Source: Pseudorasbora parva (lineage: Eukaryota > Chordata > Actinopteri > Cypriniformes > Gobionidae). Taken from it: DNA of 64,000 nucleotides. Below the pieces are notes generated by a model. The model searched no databases, was not told where the DNA came from, and worked only from the letters and a program-made list of their open reading frames with translations. This document shows positions 35,698 through 43,345 of this stretch, one piece after another. The position numbers and the translations under genes are program-made. The DNA lies in the NCBI RefSeq assembly GCF_024679245.1, contig NC_090184.1:15896144-15960143 (forward strand). Direction: 5' to 3'. Each line of letters opens with the position of its first letter. Positions within the stretch are counted from its first letter, which is position 1.

Positions 35698-36074
35698 ATA
35701 TATTAGTTAGATTTGTCTCAGATTTCTTTCTTCTGTTTTTTGTGAGACTCACCCTTACAACTTACACCTACATGCATTTGACATCCTCACTTTTGCTCTT
35801 GTTTGGCAGGGAAATGTTTATGTAAAATGTCCGACCATCCCAGTAGCAATGGCTGTCGTCAGCGCTCTGCACGGGCGGTGGTTTGCAGGTAAACCTCTCC
35901 CATTTTCTCCCATCAATCAAGTTTTGCATGGGCTGCGTGTGACAATTCAACGCAATCTATTTTCTTTTTACAGGTAAAATGATCACAGCTGCCTACGTGC
36001 CCCTCCCTACGTACCATAACCTGTTTCCAGATGCTGCCACAGCCACAGAGCTCCTGAGGCCCATGAACCGGTGA
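15102..36074 (+). CDS. rbm39: RBM39 (CAPER-alpha) splicing factor and coactivator, whole coding span, 15 exons
   Basis: Coding exons: 15102-15152, 23854-23906, 24010-24198, 28099-28164, 28280-28333, 31756-31873, 31971-32123, 32200-32337, 32450-32515, 33257-33461, 33583-33663, 35051-35165, 35277-35382, 35810-35888, 35974-36074. All introns are GT-AG and all phases join, giving 524 residues (mammalian forms are about 508-530). Order: MADDFDVEAMLEAPYKK start, RS-rich region (about 33-138), RRM1 (about 153-230), RRM2 (about 250-328), a Met/Pro linker, and a UHM-type third RRM (about 430-508). RBM39 is a nuclear protein that helps U2AF65/SF3B1-dependent 3' splice-site choice and acts as a nuclear-receptor coactivator. 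The linker between RRM2 and the UHM is shorter and diverged from mammals. The a and b fish paralogues cannot be told apart here. Confidence 0.97.
16261..17600. repeat. Repeat beginning TGCTGCGTTCACACCAGACG, split by a TTAA element
   Basis: The first part (16263-16456) and the continuation after 17378 flank the insertion at 16461-17373. TGCTGCGTTCACACC is a common start of cyprinid DNA elements. The far end was not found. Confidence 0.45.
16461..17373. mobile_element. TTAA-flanked foldback transposon (AGGACAACTCCGG family)
   Basis: TTAA (16457-16460), AGGACAACTCCGGTGAGAAA, ... TTTCTCACCGGAGTTGTCCT, TTAA (17374-17377). The arms remain paired for about 370 bases each. For example, the block around ACGCGTTCACGGACAGGCGCC near 16780 is complemented near 17030. 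The unpaired centre is only about 150 bases. Confidence 0.9.
17700..19161. mobile_element. hAT-type element with 5-bp target duplication (CAGGGCTCTAC family)
   Basis: Ends CAGGGCTCTACGCTAAC and GTTATGTAGAGCCCTG. GTTTA lies on both sides (17695-17699 and 19162-19166). It contains a CA microsatellite (about 17991-18014), the GAGGAGCACTTGTGCTCCT palindrome near its left end, and a CTCF-like motif at 18192. No transposase frame survives. Confidence 0.75.
18192..18206 (+). promoter_or_regulatory. CTCF-like motif inside a hAT element (copy 1)
   Basis: CCAGTAGGTGGCGGC fits the vertebrate CTCF core CCASYAGRKGGCRSY at every position. It is followed by a GAATC/ATTC-rich stretch also seen beside the other two copies. 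Binding is not shown. Confidence 0.4.
19167..20699. other. Intronic sequence without recognised genes
   Basis: Contains a 20-base poly-T run (20062-20081) and several hAT-like fragments. No coding content is supported. Confidence 0.5.
20700..21056 (+). repeat. Interspersed repeat (CACATGATCCTTCAGAAATC family), copy 1
   Basis: Shares with 45165-45430 a start like TGCATTTATTTGAT and the core GTGTCACATGATCCTTCAGA. I recognise this as a very common fish repeat whose class I cannot state. A hAT element is inserted at its end (21057). Confidence 0.6.
21057..22370. mobile_element. hAT-type element with 5-bp target duplication (CAGGGTGTCCGCG family)
   Basis: Begins CAGGGTGTCCGCGGGGTTTT and ends TATATACCCTG. 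TAATG is duplicated on both sides (21052-21056 and 22371-22375). Both flanks carry GTATTAAAAAGT-like subterminal repeats. It contains a 23-base poly-A run (about 21849-21871). Confidence 0.7.
22555..23167. mobile_element. TTAA-flanked element (AGGGGTCATGAA family)
   Basis: TTAA (22551-22554), AGGGGTCATGAACTG, ... CAATTCATGACCCCT, TTAA (23168-23171). It is 613 bases long with no long frame of known family. Confidence 0.85.
23403..23612 (+). other. rbm39: Candidate poison exon of rbm39 (unproductive splicing)
   Basis: A good acceptor with a pyrimidine tract (CCCTGTCTGCTTCAG, ending 23402) precedes repeat-free sequence. Spliced after exon 1 in phase 0 it reads GAC AAG CTG TGA, an immediate in-frame stop. 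The best visible donor is GAAC|GTAACT after 23612, but that end is uncertain. Several splicing-factor genes are known to autoregulate through stop-containing cassette exons. That RBM39 does so is, as I recall, known in mammals, but I cannot verify it here. Confidence 0.45.
23854..23906 (+). CDS. rbm39: rbm39 coding exon 2 (residues 18-35)
   Basis: Encodes GESKSSSANGHNEERSK plus two bases of a split Lys codon. Acceptor CTGTTCAG, donor AAAAA|GTAAGC. Matches the mammalian SSANGHEERSKK segment. Confidence 0.95.
24010..24198 (+). CDS. rbm39: rbm39 coding exon 3, RS-rich region (residues 35-98)
   Basis: Acceptor CCCTGTAG, donor CCCTT|GTGAGT. Dense Arg-Ser, Arg-Glu and Lys-Arg dipeptides, ending RGGRYRGRKSPL/F. 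This is the nuclear-speckle and phosphorylation region. Local GC content is far above the flanking introns. Confidence 0.95.
24381..26728. mobile_element. Degenerate TTAA element (AGGATAGT family), interrupted by a hAT MITE
   Basis: TTAA (24377-24380), AGGATAGTAATTTTGTC, then CTCACCCTCATGTCGTTCC, a hallmark of a common cyprinid family. The far end is AACTATCCT at 26728, followed by TTGA rather than TTAA. It carries an inserted element at 25506-26417. Confidence 0.6.
25506..26417. mobile_element. hAT-type foldback element (GGTAACACTTTA ends)
   Basis: Ends GGTAACACTTTACGGTAAGG and CCTTTACCGTAAAGTGTTACC, near-perfect inverses of about 35 bases. The perfect 8-bp duplication GAAACATT lies at 25498-25505 and 26418-26425. 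Confidence 0.85.
26729..28098. other. rbm39 intron sequence with repeat fragments
   Basis: Includes a pyrimidine run (about 26934-26962) and a hAT-like segment (TTTTGCTTTCACACTAGC, about 27097). The 174-codon frame at 27267-27791 crosses this repeat and matches no family I know. Confidence 0.5.
28099..28164 (+). CDS. rbm39: rbm39 coding exon 4, 66-nt cassette exon (residues 98-120)
   Basis: Acceptor TGTCATAG, donor CACAG|GTGATC. Encodes MGPKLNGGPGGKTGPQHFTKH, aligning with mammalian SGPKFNSAIRGKIG...IKL. Including or skipping it keeps frame (TT|T Phe or AG|T Ser before RRRSRS). Skipping would give 502 residues. The mammalian 508-residue form lacks the equivalent 22 codons, as I recall. Confidence 0.85.
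28280..28333 (+). CDS. rbm39: rbm39 coding exon 5 (residues 120-138)
   Basis: Encodes RRRSRSRSPFKKDKSPV, the end of the RS region. Acceptor TGATTCTAG, donor GTCAG|GTGAGA. Confidence 0.95.
28433..29839. mobile_element. Probable hAT element in an rbm39 intron
   Basis: The left end is TAGGTCTGAAAAATGAATTGC; the right end is TTCCAAACTTGTTCAGCCCTA. Both resemble the TAGGGCTGAAC ends of the hAT at 51879. Target duplications are not evident, and more than one element may be joined here. Confidence 0.5.
29237..29447 (+). other. Pair of exon-like blocks of unknown origin
   Basis: Block 1 (29237-29286) has acceptor AAATCCAG and donor GACGG|GTAATA. Block 2 (29361-29447) has acceptor TAATTCTCAG and donor TCAAG|GTAAGA. 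Joined, they stay open and read a Lys/Glu-rich peptide (WGKNSKRARKHDRESD, then RSPEENEGPKKKNEQPR). The 74-bp gap is a typical small fish intron. In the rbm39 frame they hit a stop, so they are not ordinary rbm39 exons. They may be captured gene pieces. Confidence 0.3.
30230..31281. mobile_element. hAT-type element pair (GTCCACAC-rich)
   Basis: The outer ends TAGGCCTTGTCCATACTAA and GTACGTGTGGACTAGGCCTA are inverse. A second end, CTAGACCCTGTCCACACGAA, at about 30718 suggests an internal or abutting copy. No target duplication was found. Confidence 0.55.
31756..31873 (+). CDS. rbm39: rbm39 coding exon 6, start of RRM1 (residues 138-177)
   Basis: QPIDNLSPEERDARTVFCMQ and onward, to FFSAVGK. VFCMQL is RNP2 of RRM1. 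Acceptor CAAACAG; donor AAA|GTATGA. Confidence 0.96.
31971..32123 (+). CDS. rbm39: rbm39 coding exon 7, end of RRM1 (residues 178-228)
   Basis: VRDVRMISDRNSRRSKGIAY (RNP1 SKGIAYIEF), then GLTGQRVLGVPIIVQASQ. Donor CAG|GTCAGT. Confidence 0.97.
32200..32337 (+). CDS. rbm39: rbm39 coding exon 8, start of RRM2 (residues 229-274)
   Basis: AEKNRAAAMASMLQRGG, then MRLYVGSLHFNITEDMLRG (RNP2 LYVGSL). The helix segment EDMLRGIFEP, which in human RBM39 contacts DCAF15 when bound to aryl-sulfonamide drugs, is unchanged. Confidence 0.97.
32450..32515 (+). CDS. rbm39: rbm39 coding exon 9, RNP1 of RRM2 (residues 275-296)
   Basis: IEGIQLMMDSETGRSKGYGF, then IS. Acceptor CATTTTAG, donor TCA|GTGAGT. Confidence 0.96.
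33257..33461 (+). CDS. rbm39: rbm39 coding exon 10, end of RRM2 and following linker (residues 297-365)
   Basis: FADAECAKKALEQLNGFELA, GRPMKVGHVTERSDASSASS, then the invariant ERTGIDLGTTGRLQLMARLA block. Donor GAAG|GTACAG, phase 1. Confidence 0.97.
33583..33663 (+). CDS. rbm39: rbm39 coding exon 11, linker (residues 365-392)
   Basis: GTGLQIPAAAKQALQMSGSV, then SFGNLAN. The donor AATG|GTGTGT is weaker than consensus; the 1.4-kb intron after it starts with a TA microsatellite. Confidence 0.93.
33681..33747. repeat. TA-rich microsatellite next to an rbm39 donor site
   Basis: TA dinucleotides with a few TG units, starting 17 bases after the exon 11 donor. Confidence 0.9.
34288..34472. mobile_element. 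hAT MITE, 185 bp, with perfect target duplication
   Basis: Ends CAGTGGTTATCAAAGCTG and TTTGAGAACCACTG. ATCTAGAG is duplicated at 34280-34287 and 34473-34480. Confidence 0.9.
34514..34635. mobile_element. hAT MITE, 122 bp, with a TA-repeat core
   Basis: Ends TAGAGGTGTAACGATACA and TGTATCGTTACACTCCTA, with about 72 bases of pure TA between them. GATATGAC is duplicated at 34506-34513 and 34636-34643. Confidence 0.92.
35051..35165 (+). CDS. rbm39: rbm39 coding exon 12, variable linker (residues 392-430)
   Basis: STAPPVLPNHGMNQAMNLPT, QPLATHCLQLSNMFSPQM. The first half differs from the mammalian linker; the second half (QPLATxCxQLSNMF) is conserved. Confidence 0.95.
35277..35382 (+). CDS. rbm39: rbm39 coding exon 13, start of the UHM (residues 430-465)
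   Basis: ENEPGWDMEIQDDVIEECKK, HGGVIHIYVDKNSAQ. The acidic helix DDVIEEC is typical of U2AF-homology motifs. Confidence 0.97.
35640..35694. repeat. TG dinucleotide microsatellite in an rbm39 intron
   Basis: 27 uninterrupted TG units. Before it, two copies of GGTCCATTTTGACCC (about 35498 and 35600) lie about 100 bases apart. Confidence 0.95.
35810..35888 (+). CDS. rbm39: rbm39 coding exon 14, UHM core (residues 466-492)
   Basis: GNVYVKCPTIPVAMAVVSAL, HGRWFAG. RWF is the UHM Arg-X-Phe motif that receives a Trp of partner ligand motifs. Confidence 0.97.
35974..36074 (+). CDS. rbm39: rbm39 coding exon 15 (residues 492-524) and stop
   Basis: KMITAAYVPLPTYHNLFPDA, ATATELLRPMNR, TGA at 36072-36074. 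The extreme C-terminus differs slightly from the mammalian LLVPSRR. Confidence 0.97.
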
Positions 36075-36725
36075 TCCAGCCCGTCGCTCCGGCTCGGACC
36101 CATGCCACCTACTGACCCTGCTTCATCTGGACCCCCAATGCATCCGTACCCCTTCCCAAATGAACTGCTTGTGGGCCTGAGACAGTCCTGTCATTGAGGG
36201 CCACTTAATGTATGAAGTTAGATTTCACAGTTGGACTGCATTTCCAGTCTTGTAATTGCAAAAGCAAACTTCAGACCAGCTCTCAGCTTTATGTACAGTG
36301 GTATATTGATAAGTGAAAACCTGTAACACCGTCACCCTCTCTAGATGAGTTCTTGACTCTTGAAAACCAGTTTGGAAGAATCTGGGTTTTTTTAAGGTAT
36401 TTGACCTCCTTTGTTTGTTTTTGTAAAGATAGAAAGAAGCTTTCTTCTGCTGTTTGGTCGTAAAGAAAGTTTTCAGTGGTCTTCAACTTTTTAAGACAGA
36501 CATTGTGTTGTGAACTATTGGTTCATTCATTTTCGTTCTGTTTCTTCAATTTTAAGCAACAAAGGACAACCAAAAAAAATTGAGAACTGTTTTTTGTTTT
36601 GTTTTTCTGAAGAGTCAACTCAAGCTGTTTAGCTTTCTAAAACAATGTTGAATTTATAACTTTTCATAATCAAGAATGGATTTTTCTAAAATCTTCTACG
36701 ATTAAATGACTTTCACAACACTGTG
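36075..36725 (+). other. rbm39: rbm39 3' UTR with an ATTAAA poly(A) signal
   Basis: Repeat-free sequence after the stop. ATTAAA at 36701-36706 is the best polyadenylation signal, placing cleavage near 36720-36730. Confidence 0.6.
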
Positions 36726-36864
36726 TAAAAAGGAGTTTTGTCTTTGTATTCATAATGTTGACGTCCATGTTGAGAGACATCCTGTTTTATTAAGAGCAGA
36801 ACTCCTCTAGAGGGAGCTGTTAGTTTGTTTTACAGTCTAGAATAATGAGGGTTTCCTAAGTTTA

Positions 36865-37440
36865 AAGGGGAAGTTCACCCAAAAATGATTATTCTGGCAT
36901 CACTTAAAGCTAGGGTAAGGCAATTGTTTTCATAAGCACTTTTTGTTAAACAATTTGAAAACATCTTCATATCCAAACAGCAGTCAATAATGGAAGTGGT
37001 CTAAATATTAAAACTTGTACGTACATTATCTGTGGAAGTCTCAGGACCAAACACAAACAGCAGCTCCCTTTTCAGTTTCTCCTGAACCAAACTGAGCTTA
37101 GGCTATGCTGCATTCATGCCGTGTCGTAGCTGACGCTCTACACTATCAATGCCGTACTCAATCTGCAGCAGTCAGCTAGTACAAGTCAGAGCTCTGTAAG
37201 TTGTTTACATTCATTATTGTAATGTTATGTGCTTTGAGAAATGTCATGAGGTAATGTAATGGTGTCTCGCAATGCTTTGCTGAATCTGCTCTGGCTGTGC
37301 ATGACCTGTCCGCGTTCATGTCTTTTGGAGGAGGTGTGGCTTTGGAGAGCGCTCTGGTGGGAAGGTGGGATCTTATGCTTTTAAAGCTAACTTGCTATTG
37401 CTAGCTGTTATGAAATTAACATTTTTAAATAACTTTATTA
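36865..37440. repeat. Left ends of two TTAA-type elements
   Basis: TTTAAAGGGGAAGTTCACCC (36863) and TTAAAGCTAGGGTAAGGC (36904) look like starts of known cyprinid TTAA families. No matching right ends were identified. Confidence 0.4.
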
Positions 37441-37469
37441 AATCAAAGTGGTCAACAAAGCTGTCAGCT

Positions 37470-37745
37470 CTTGTGGGGTGTTCCTGGTCTGCAGTAGTCC
37501 ATATCTATCAAAAGTGTCCAAGGAAGAAACTGGTGAAACGGCGATAGGGTCATGGGCGGCCAAGGCTCATTGATGCACGTGGGGACCAAAGGCTGGCCCG
37601 TGTGGTCTGATCAAACAGATGAGCTACTGTAGCTCAAATTACTCAAAAAGTTAATGATGATTGATAGAAAGGTGTCAGAATACACAGTGTATTGCAGTTT
37701 GTTGTGTATGGGGAAGCAGACCAGTCAGATGACCCAACGATCCCA
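37470..37745 (+). pseudogene. Tc1-like transposase fragment (DNA-binding part)
   Basis: Reads GHGRPRLIDARGDQRLARVV, stop, SNR, stop, ATVAQITQKVN. This matches the second helix-turn-helix and linker of fish Tc1-type transposases. Two TGA stops and no catalytic part: dead. Confidence 0.65.
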
Positions 37746-38521
37746 TCAATGTCCTATACTGTTTCTTGTTTGAGAAGCCATTTCACTTATATAATAATGT
37801 CACACTAGGGAAGAAAAGACTATCACAACTGTTTCATGCTGACTTTAAATCACTATTGTCTAATGAAATTGAAAATTGTATGACATGACTACTTTTTTTA
37901 TTTTATGTATCTTCAACATTTACCAGTTAAAGTGAAAGTATAGGACTTATTTGACAAAAATATAAAATCAATCTTATCTTTTATCTTTAAAGTAGCCACG
38001 CTTTATGTAGATGAGAGCTCAGTATGCTCTTGAATGAACTTGCACTCCTTTTGTCACTTCTAGAGTATTGCGTCTTGAACTTTAATATTAACCTTAATCA
38101 GAGAAAACAGGTTGATATGAAAACATATAAAACTCTGCAAGATGTTTATCTCAACAGTTACAACCAGTACAGACATGTAACCCTCTATCAGCTTCACTGT
38201 AATTGCAACTCGAGACTCAATCAATTCCAGAAGCCCATAATGGAGCTTTTGGGCTTAATGAAATATTGCATATCTTATAGCTGGTTAATTTGATTTATTT
38301 CAGGTGCACTAAAACCTTGGGAATTTGCCTCAGGTGGCTGTTCAAATCGGAGCTGCTAAAGCCAAACCGACTCTTCTGCCCAATCCCTGGATAAACCAGC
38401 TTAGCCATAGGCATTATTCCAACTTTCCCAGACAGCATAATATCAAACGGGATGCATCCTGGCTGAACAACAATAGTTGTTGAATTGTTGAAAACAATTT
38501 TGTGTGTGTGAGCCAGATATA
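37746..38521. other. Intergenic, no gene seen
   Basis: AT-rich; the short frames have no recognised homology. Confidence 0.5.
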
Positions 38522-39638
38522 CACTATACTGCCAAAGGTTTTGGGATGCCTGTCTATACATGCACATGAACTTTAATTACATCCCATTCTTAATTCGTAG
38601 GGTTTAATATGGAGTTGGCCCGCCCTTTACAGCTATAACAGATTCAACTCTTCTGGGAAGGCTTTTCGCAAGGTTTAGGAGGGTGCTTATAGGAACTTTG
38701 GACCATTCTTCTAGAAGCACATTTGTGAGGTCAGGCACTGATATTGGTCGAGAAGGCCTGGCTCACAGCCTCTGCTCTAACTTATCCCAAAGGTGTTCTA
38801 TCGGGTTGAGGTCAGGACTCAGTGTGCAGGCCAGTCAAGTTCATCCACACCAAACTCGCTCATCCATTTATTTATAGACCTTGCTTTGTGCATCCCCAAA
38901 CTGTTCCCACAAAGTAGGGAGCATGAAATTGTCCAAAATGTCTTGGTATGCTGAAGCATTAAGAGTTCCTTTTACTTTGAACCAAAGGGCCAAGTCCAAC
39001 CTCTGTAAAACAACCCCACACCATAATTTGGAACAATGCAGTCAGGCAAGTACTGTTCTGGCTACTGCCAAACCCAGACTCATCCATCAGATTGCCAGAC
39101 AGAGAAGCGTGATTGGTCACTCAGAGAACACGTCTCCACTGCTCTTAGCATCCGACGCTTTGCATTGCACTTGATGATATAAGGCCTGGAAGCAGCTGAC
39201 TTAGCCATGGAAACCCATTCCATGAAGCTCTCTTTGCACTGTTCTTGAGCTAATCTCAGGGCCACGCAAAGTTGGGAGGTCTGTAGCGATTGACAGAAAG
39301 TTGGCGACTTCTGCCCACTGTGCACCTCAGCATGCGCTGACCCCACTCTGTGATTTCACATGGCCTACCACTTCTTGGCTGAGTTGCTGTTGTTCCAATT
39401 GCTTCTACTAATACCATTAACAGCTGACCGTGGAATATTTTCTAGTGAGGAAATTTCACAAATGGACTACACAGATGGCAACCTATAAAGTTCCACGCTT
39501 GAATTCACTGAGCTCCTGTGAGCGACCCATTCTTTCACAAATGTTTGAAGAAGCGTCTGCATGCTGCTTGATTTGGTGATTAGAACACCTACATTCAATG
39601 ATTTGGAGGGGTGTCCTAATACTTTTGGCAATATAATG
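38522..39638. mobile_element. Tc1/mariner-superfamily element, 1.1 kb, degraded
   Basis: TA then CACTATACTGCCAAAGG; the other end CTTTTGGCAATATAATG then TA. The interior (GGAGTTGGCCCGCCCTTTAC, GGTTGAGGTCAGGACTC) is a very common fish element. The minus strand carries only broken coding sequence. Confidence 0.75.
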
Positions 39639-39673
39639 TACAGTATGTGGATGTGCTGCAATGCCTGCATTAA

Positions 39674-40082
39674 AGCTACACTGTGTTATATTTTCCCCCA
39701 TTTAGCGGTGAAAAGGTATATGACCATCCAGTGAATATTAGTTTCAGTTCTTCTCAATTCCGATTTCGTTTTAACTCCTATGGTGGCCGATTTAGTCCAA
39801 AATTAACATGGCAATCCCCCTCTTCACATTCGACACGGTGCAATCACACCATTGATTTATGGGTATGTCCCTCTTTGGCTAATGTACTTTCAAGATGGAG
39901 GGCCAACATGGCGACCGGCATTCGAACCCCTCACCCGTATGTATTTTCAAAGGCATATTATAAACTTACGAGAATACTTTATTACGTGAAAGAAGTAAAT
40001 ATACATTAATGAGCACATATATTTTTGAAAGAACTAAGTGTTTTTAGCTAAGAATAAACTAAAAAAGTTACACAGCGTAGCT
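39674..40082. mobile_element. TTAA-flanked element (AGCTACACTGTGT family)
   Basis: TTAA (39670-39673), AGCTACACTGTGT, ... ACACAGCGTAGCT, TTAA (40083-40086). Inverted ends match at 12 of 13 positions. Confidence 0.8.
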
Positions 40083-40223
40083 TTAAACCTTTCAGTCAAT
40101 CAGAATGAAGTATTTAGACAGATAATGGCATTAGCTGTATTGTATAATTCTTATTAACTTTGAAAAAAACCCCGAAAACTGTCATGATTTACTCACCTAA
40201 TTTCATTCAAAACTAATAAAGCT

Positions 40224-40754
40224 TAGCCTGACAAGCCAGACCCACATCAAGGTGTTTGGTCTGGAAACTCACCATAGACAGGGCTCAATCCGAGGGGCGG
40301 GATAAACGGTTGTCTTTCAAACTCCCTCTGCACTCGATAGGATAGCGCTACACCAACCAGAAAAACGAAGGTGAAGCAGAGCTTGTTGATAGATTAAACA
40401 TTCACCGTATCCGGTCGGCTAAACTCCGAACACATCTTCCCTTTTTAAGAATGACTTCAGTGCCGTTCTTTGTTCTTTTTTTTCTGAGAATAGCTTAACT
40501 CCAAGTCTTCCAGAATCGCAGTCAAAGCTGATTCGAAAGACTGCCGCCGTTCGCCAGTTTCTGTGTTTACTAGAAGCACGCAAACGCAACTTGGCTGTCG
40601 TCATTATGGCCCCGCCCACCGACTCTATACACGACGTGATTGGCCCGTCCAGATTGAGAGGAATACAGCTCAGAAGGGTATTGAGAGTTCCTAGACAACA
40701 CTTGCGGGCAGATTAAATTTGCTGTCGCTAGGGTGCGTCTAGATTTCTAGGCTA
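40224..40754. mobile_element. Repeat carrying a helicase fragment, copy 2
   Basis: TAGCCTGACAAG ... TCTAGGCTA. Same family and orientation as 10442-10968. On the minus strand EQRTALKSFLKREDVFGV is readable again, then the frame is lost before the Walker A motif. Confidence 0.75.
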
Positions 40755-40825
40755 TATTTTGTTGACCAAACAGTTTTGGTTACACTCACTGAAAACACTG
40801 GGATTTTTCTCAAAATATGTTCTTT

Positions 40826-41000
40826 TTGAACCTCCTGGAGGGCAGAGTGTCCTGCAGAGTTTAGCTCCGACCCTGATCAAACACGCCTGAGCGAGCTAAT
40901 CAAGGTCTTCAGGATCACTAGACAAAAAAATGTATGTGTGTTTGATCAGGGTTGGAGCTAAACTCTGCAGGACACTGGCCCTCCAGGACCGAGTTTGAGG
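40826..41000. mobile_element. Foldback hAT MITE (CTGCAGAGTTTAGCTCC)
   Basis: Left GTCCTGCAGAGTTTAGCTCC and right GGAGCTAAACTCTGCAGGAC are perfect inverses. The outer ends are TTGAACCTCCTGGAGGGC and its degenerate complement. Arms are shared with the hAT at 10105-11191. Confidence 0.75.
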
Positions 41001-41668
41001 AGCCCTTATCTAAAACAAGAAAGGAAAAGGTTCAGGTGTCAAAAAAGTAACCCAGTATGGGTTGAATGCAGATTACAGAAACATCTAGTGAAAGAGGACA
41101 CAATGTTCTTCAAAATGTTCAGCTTTTATGTCAGCCCTCAGAGGAACAGCAGACTGGAGGTTTGTGAGACTTCTATAAAGTGTCCAGAACCTCACAGACC
41201 ATGACATATAATGTTAACAGCCAAGATGGGGCTTTGTTTTATTATTTTTTTATTATTATTTGGCACAGTGCATCTGCTACTACGTTTGAGGAATCCTGCT
41301 CCCCATCTGTGATAGTAAATCAAATGCGAAATTTAACCGGACAGAACTCCGACTAACCTTTTGATCTGCCAGTCAATCTGCGTCATCTCAATAACTCTGA
41401 AAAACAAACTGCACTGCTGAGAGTAGAGGCAGCTTCATTTCCCAAATCTGATGAAATTACAAAATCTTCTTATGCTTCAATGCTTCCTGCTAGTAATACT
41501 ATGTAATAATATTATATGTATTATATAATATTATATGTATTAATCTTTTTATTATTGTTATTAATATTACAATATTAGTTATTTTCAAAGCTGTTTTATA
41601 ATCTACAATTTCATTTATTTTTTGTTGAAGGCTAATTGTAAAAACTCACTTGAATAGCAATGTAAAGT

Positions 41669-41670
<2 letters not shown>

Positions 41671-41701
<31 letters not shown>
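41671..41701. repeat. TA microsatellite
   Basis: About 15 TA units. Confidence 0.9.
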
Positions 41702-41708
<7 letters not shown>

Positions 41709-41756
41709 AAATCAGAAATCACAATGTATGATTTTTTAACTATTTATTTGTATGAT

Positions 41757-42020
41757 ACAGCTGCAAATAAGTATTTGAACACCTGAGAAAATTAATGTTA
41801 ATATTTGGTACAGTAGCCTTTGTTTGCAATTACAGAGGTCAAACGTTTCCTGTATTTTTTCACCGGGTTTGCACACACTGCAGGAGGGATTTTGGCCCAC
41901 TCCTCCACACAGATCTTCTCTAGATCAGTCAGGTTTCTGGTCTGTCACTGAGAAACATGTAGTTTGAGCTTCCTCCAAAGATGATCTATTGGGTTAGGTC
42001 TGGAGACTGGCTGAGCCATG
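41757..42020. repeat. Tc1/mariner-type element fragment
   Basis: ACAGCTGCAAATAAGTATTTGAACACC, given here only as a landmark, then CCCACTCCTCCACACAGATC and GATCTATTGGGTTAGGTC. This is a widespread fish Tc1-like sequence. Only one end is present. Confidence 0.55.
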
Positions 42021-42207
42021 CCAGAACCTTGATAAGCTTCTTACAGAGCCACAGAAACATACATAAAGCATTATTTTCAAGTTAACCCATATTAAACATG
42101 CATCATCAGATGTGAGATGAACCGCGGGGCAAGTGCGTGCCGGCACCTTTCACACGGCACCCCTGCTCACGTCAGACGGCATAGTGACGGGATAGTCTAT
42201 AGTGTGT

Positions 42208-42335
<128 letters not shown>

Positions 42336-42383
42336 CTTTACATTGCTATTCAAATGAGTTAACAATTAAAAGAAAATTGTATA

Positions 42384-43345
42384 CACTCACCTAAAGGATT
42401 ATTAGGAACTCCTGTTCAATTTCTCATTAATGCAATGATCTAATCAACCAATCACATGGCAGTTGCTTCAATGCATTTAGGGGTGTGGTCCTGGTCAAGA
42501 CAATCTATTTTCAATCTCTCAATTTTACAATCTGCTCAGTTACTGGGATTTTCACGCAGAACCATATCTAGGGTTTACAAAGAATGGTGTGAAAAAGGAA
42601 AAACATCCAGTATGCAGCAGTCCTGTGGGTGAAAATGCCTTGTTGATGCTAGAGGTCAGAGGAGAATGGGTCGACTGATTCAAGCTGATAGAAGAGCAAC
42701 TTTGACTGAAATAACCACTCGTTACAACCGAGGTATGCAGCAAAGCATTTGTGAAGCCACAACACGCACAACCTTGAGGCAGATGGGCTACAACAGCAGA
42801 AGACCCCACTGGGTACCACTCATCTCCAGTACAAATAAGAAAAAGAGGCTACAATTTGCACGAGCTCACCAAAATTGGACAGTTGAAGACTGGAAACATG
42901 TTGCCTGGTCTGATGAGTCTCGATTTCTGTTGAGACATTCAGATGGAAGAGTCAGAATTTGTCGTAAACAGAATGAGAACATGGATCCATCTTGCCTTCT
43001 TACCACTGTGCAGGCTGGTGGTGGTGTAATGGTGTGGGGGATGCTTTCATGGCACACTCGAGGCCCCTTAGTGCCAATTGGGCATCGTTTAAATGCCACA
43101 GCCTACCTGAGCATTGTTTCTGAGCATGTCCATCCCTTTATGACCACAATGTATCCATTCTCTGATGGCTACTTCCAGCAGGATAATGCACCATGCCACA
43201 AAGCGAATCATTTCAATTTTTTTTTTTTTTACATGACAATGAGGTCACTGTAATAAAATGGCCCCCACCGTCACCAGATCTCAACCCAATAGAGCATCTT
43301 TGGGATGTGGTGGAACGGGAGCTTCATGCCCTGGATGTGCAATAT
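42384..43345 (+). mobile_element. Tc1/mariner element, right end missing
   Basis: TA (42382-42383), then CACTCACCTAAAGGATTATT. The transposase gene occupies the interior. After codons for the catalytic Glu region the sequence leaves the element, and no inverse of the left end is found. Confidence 0.8.
42537..43343 (+). pseudogene. Tc1-type transposase, broken by a stop and a frameshift
   Basis: Reads QLLGFSRRTISRVYKEWCEK (helix-turn-helix) and a TGA at about 42627. A long open part (42666-43220) follows, with WSDES (first catalytic Asp) and QQDNAPCH (second Asp). A T-rich run near 43210-43230 shifts the frame. Beyond it SPDLNPIEHLWDVVEREL carries the catalytic Glu. All three DDE residues survive but in two frames, so no protein is made. 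Confidence 0.88.

Noticed and set aside
42666..43253. Active Tc1 transposase gene
   Set aside because: An upstream stop, a frameshift before the catalytic Glu, and the missing right terminus make it a relic.
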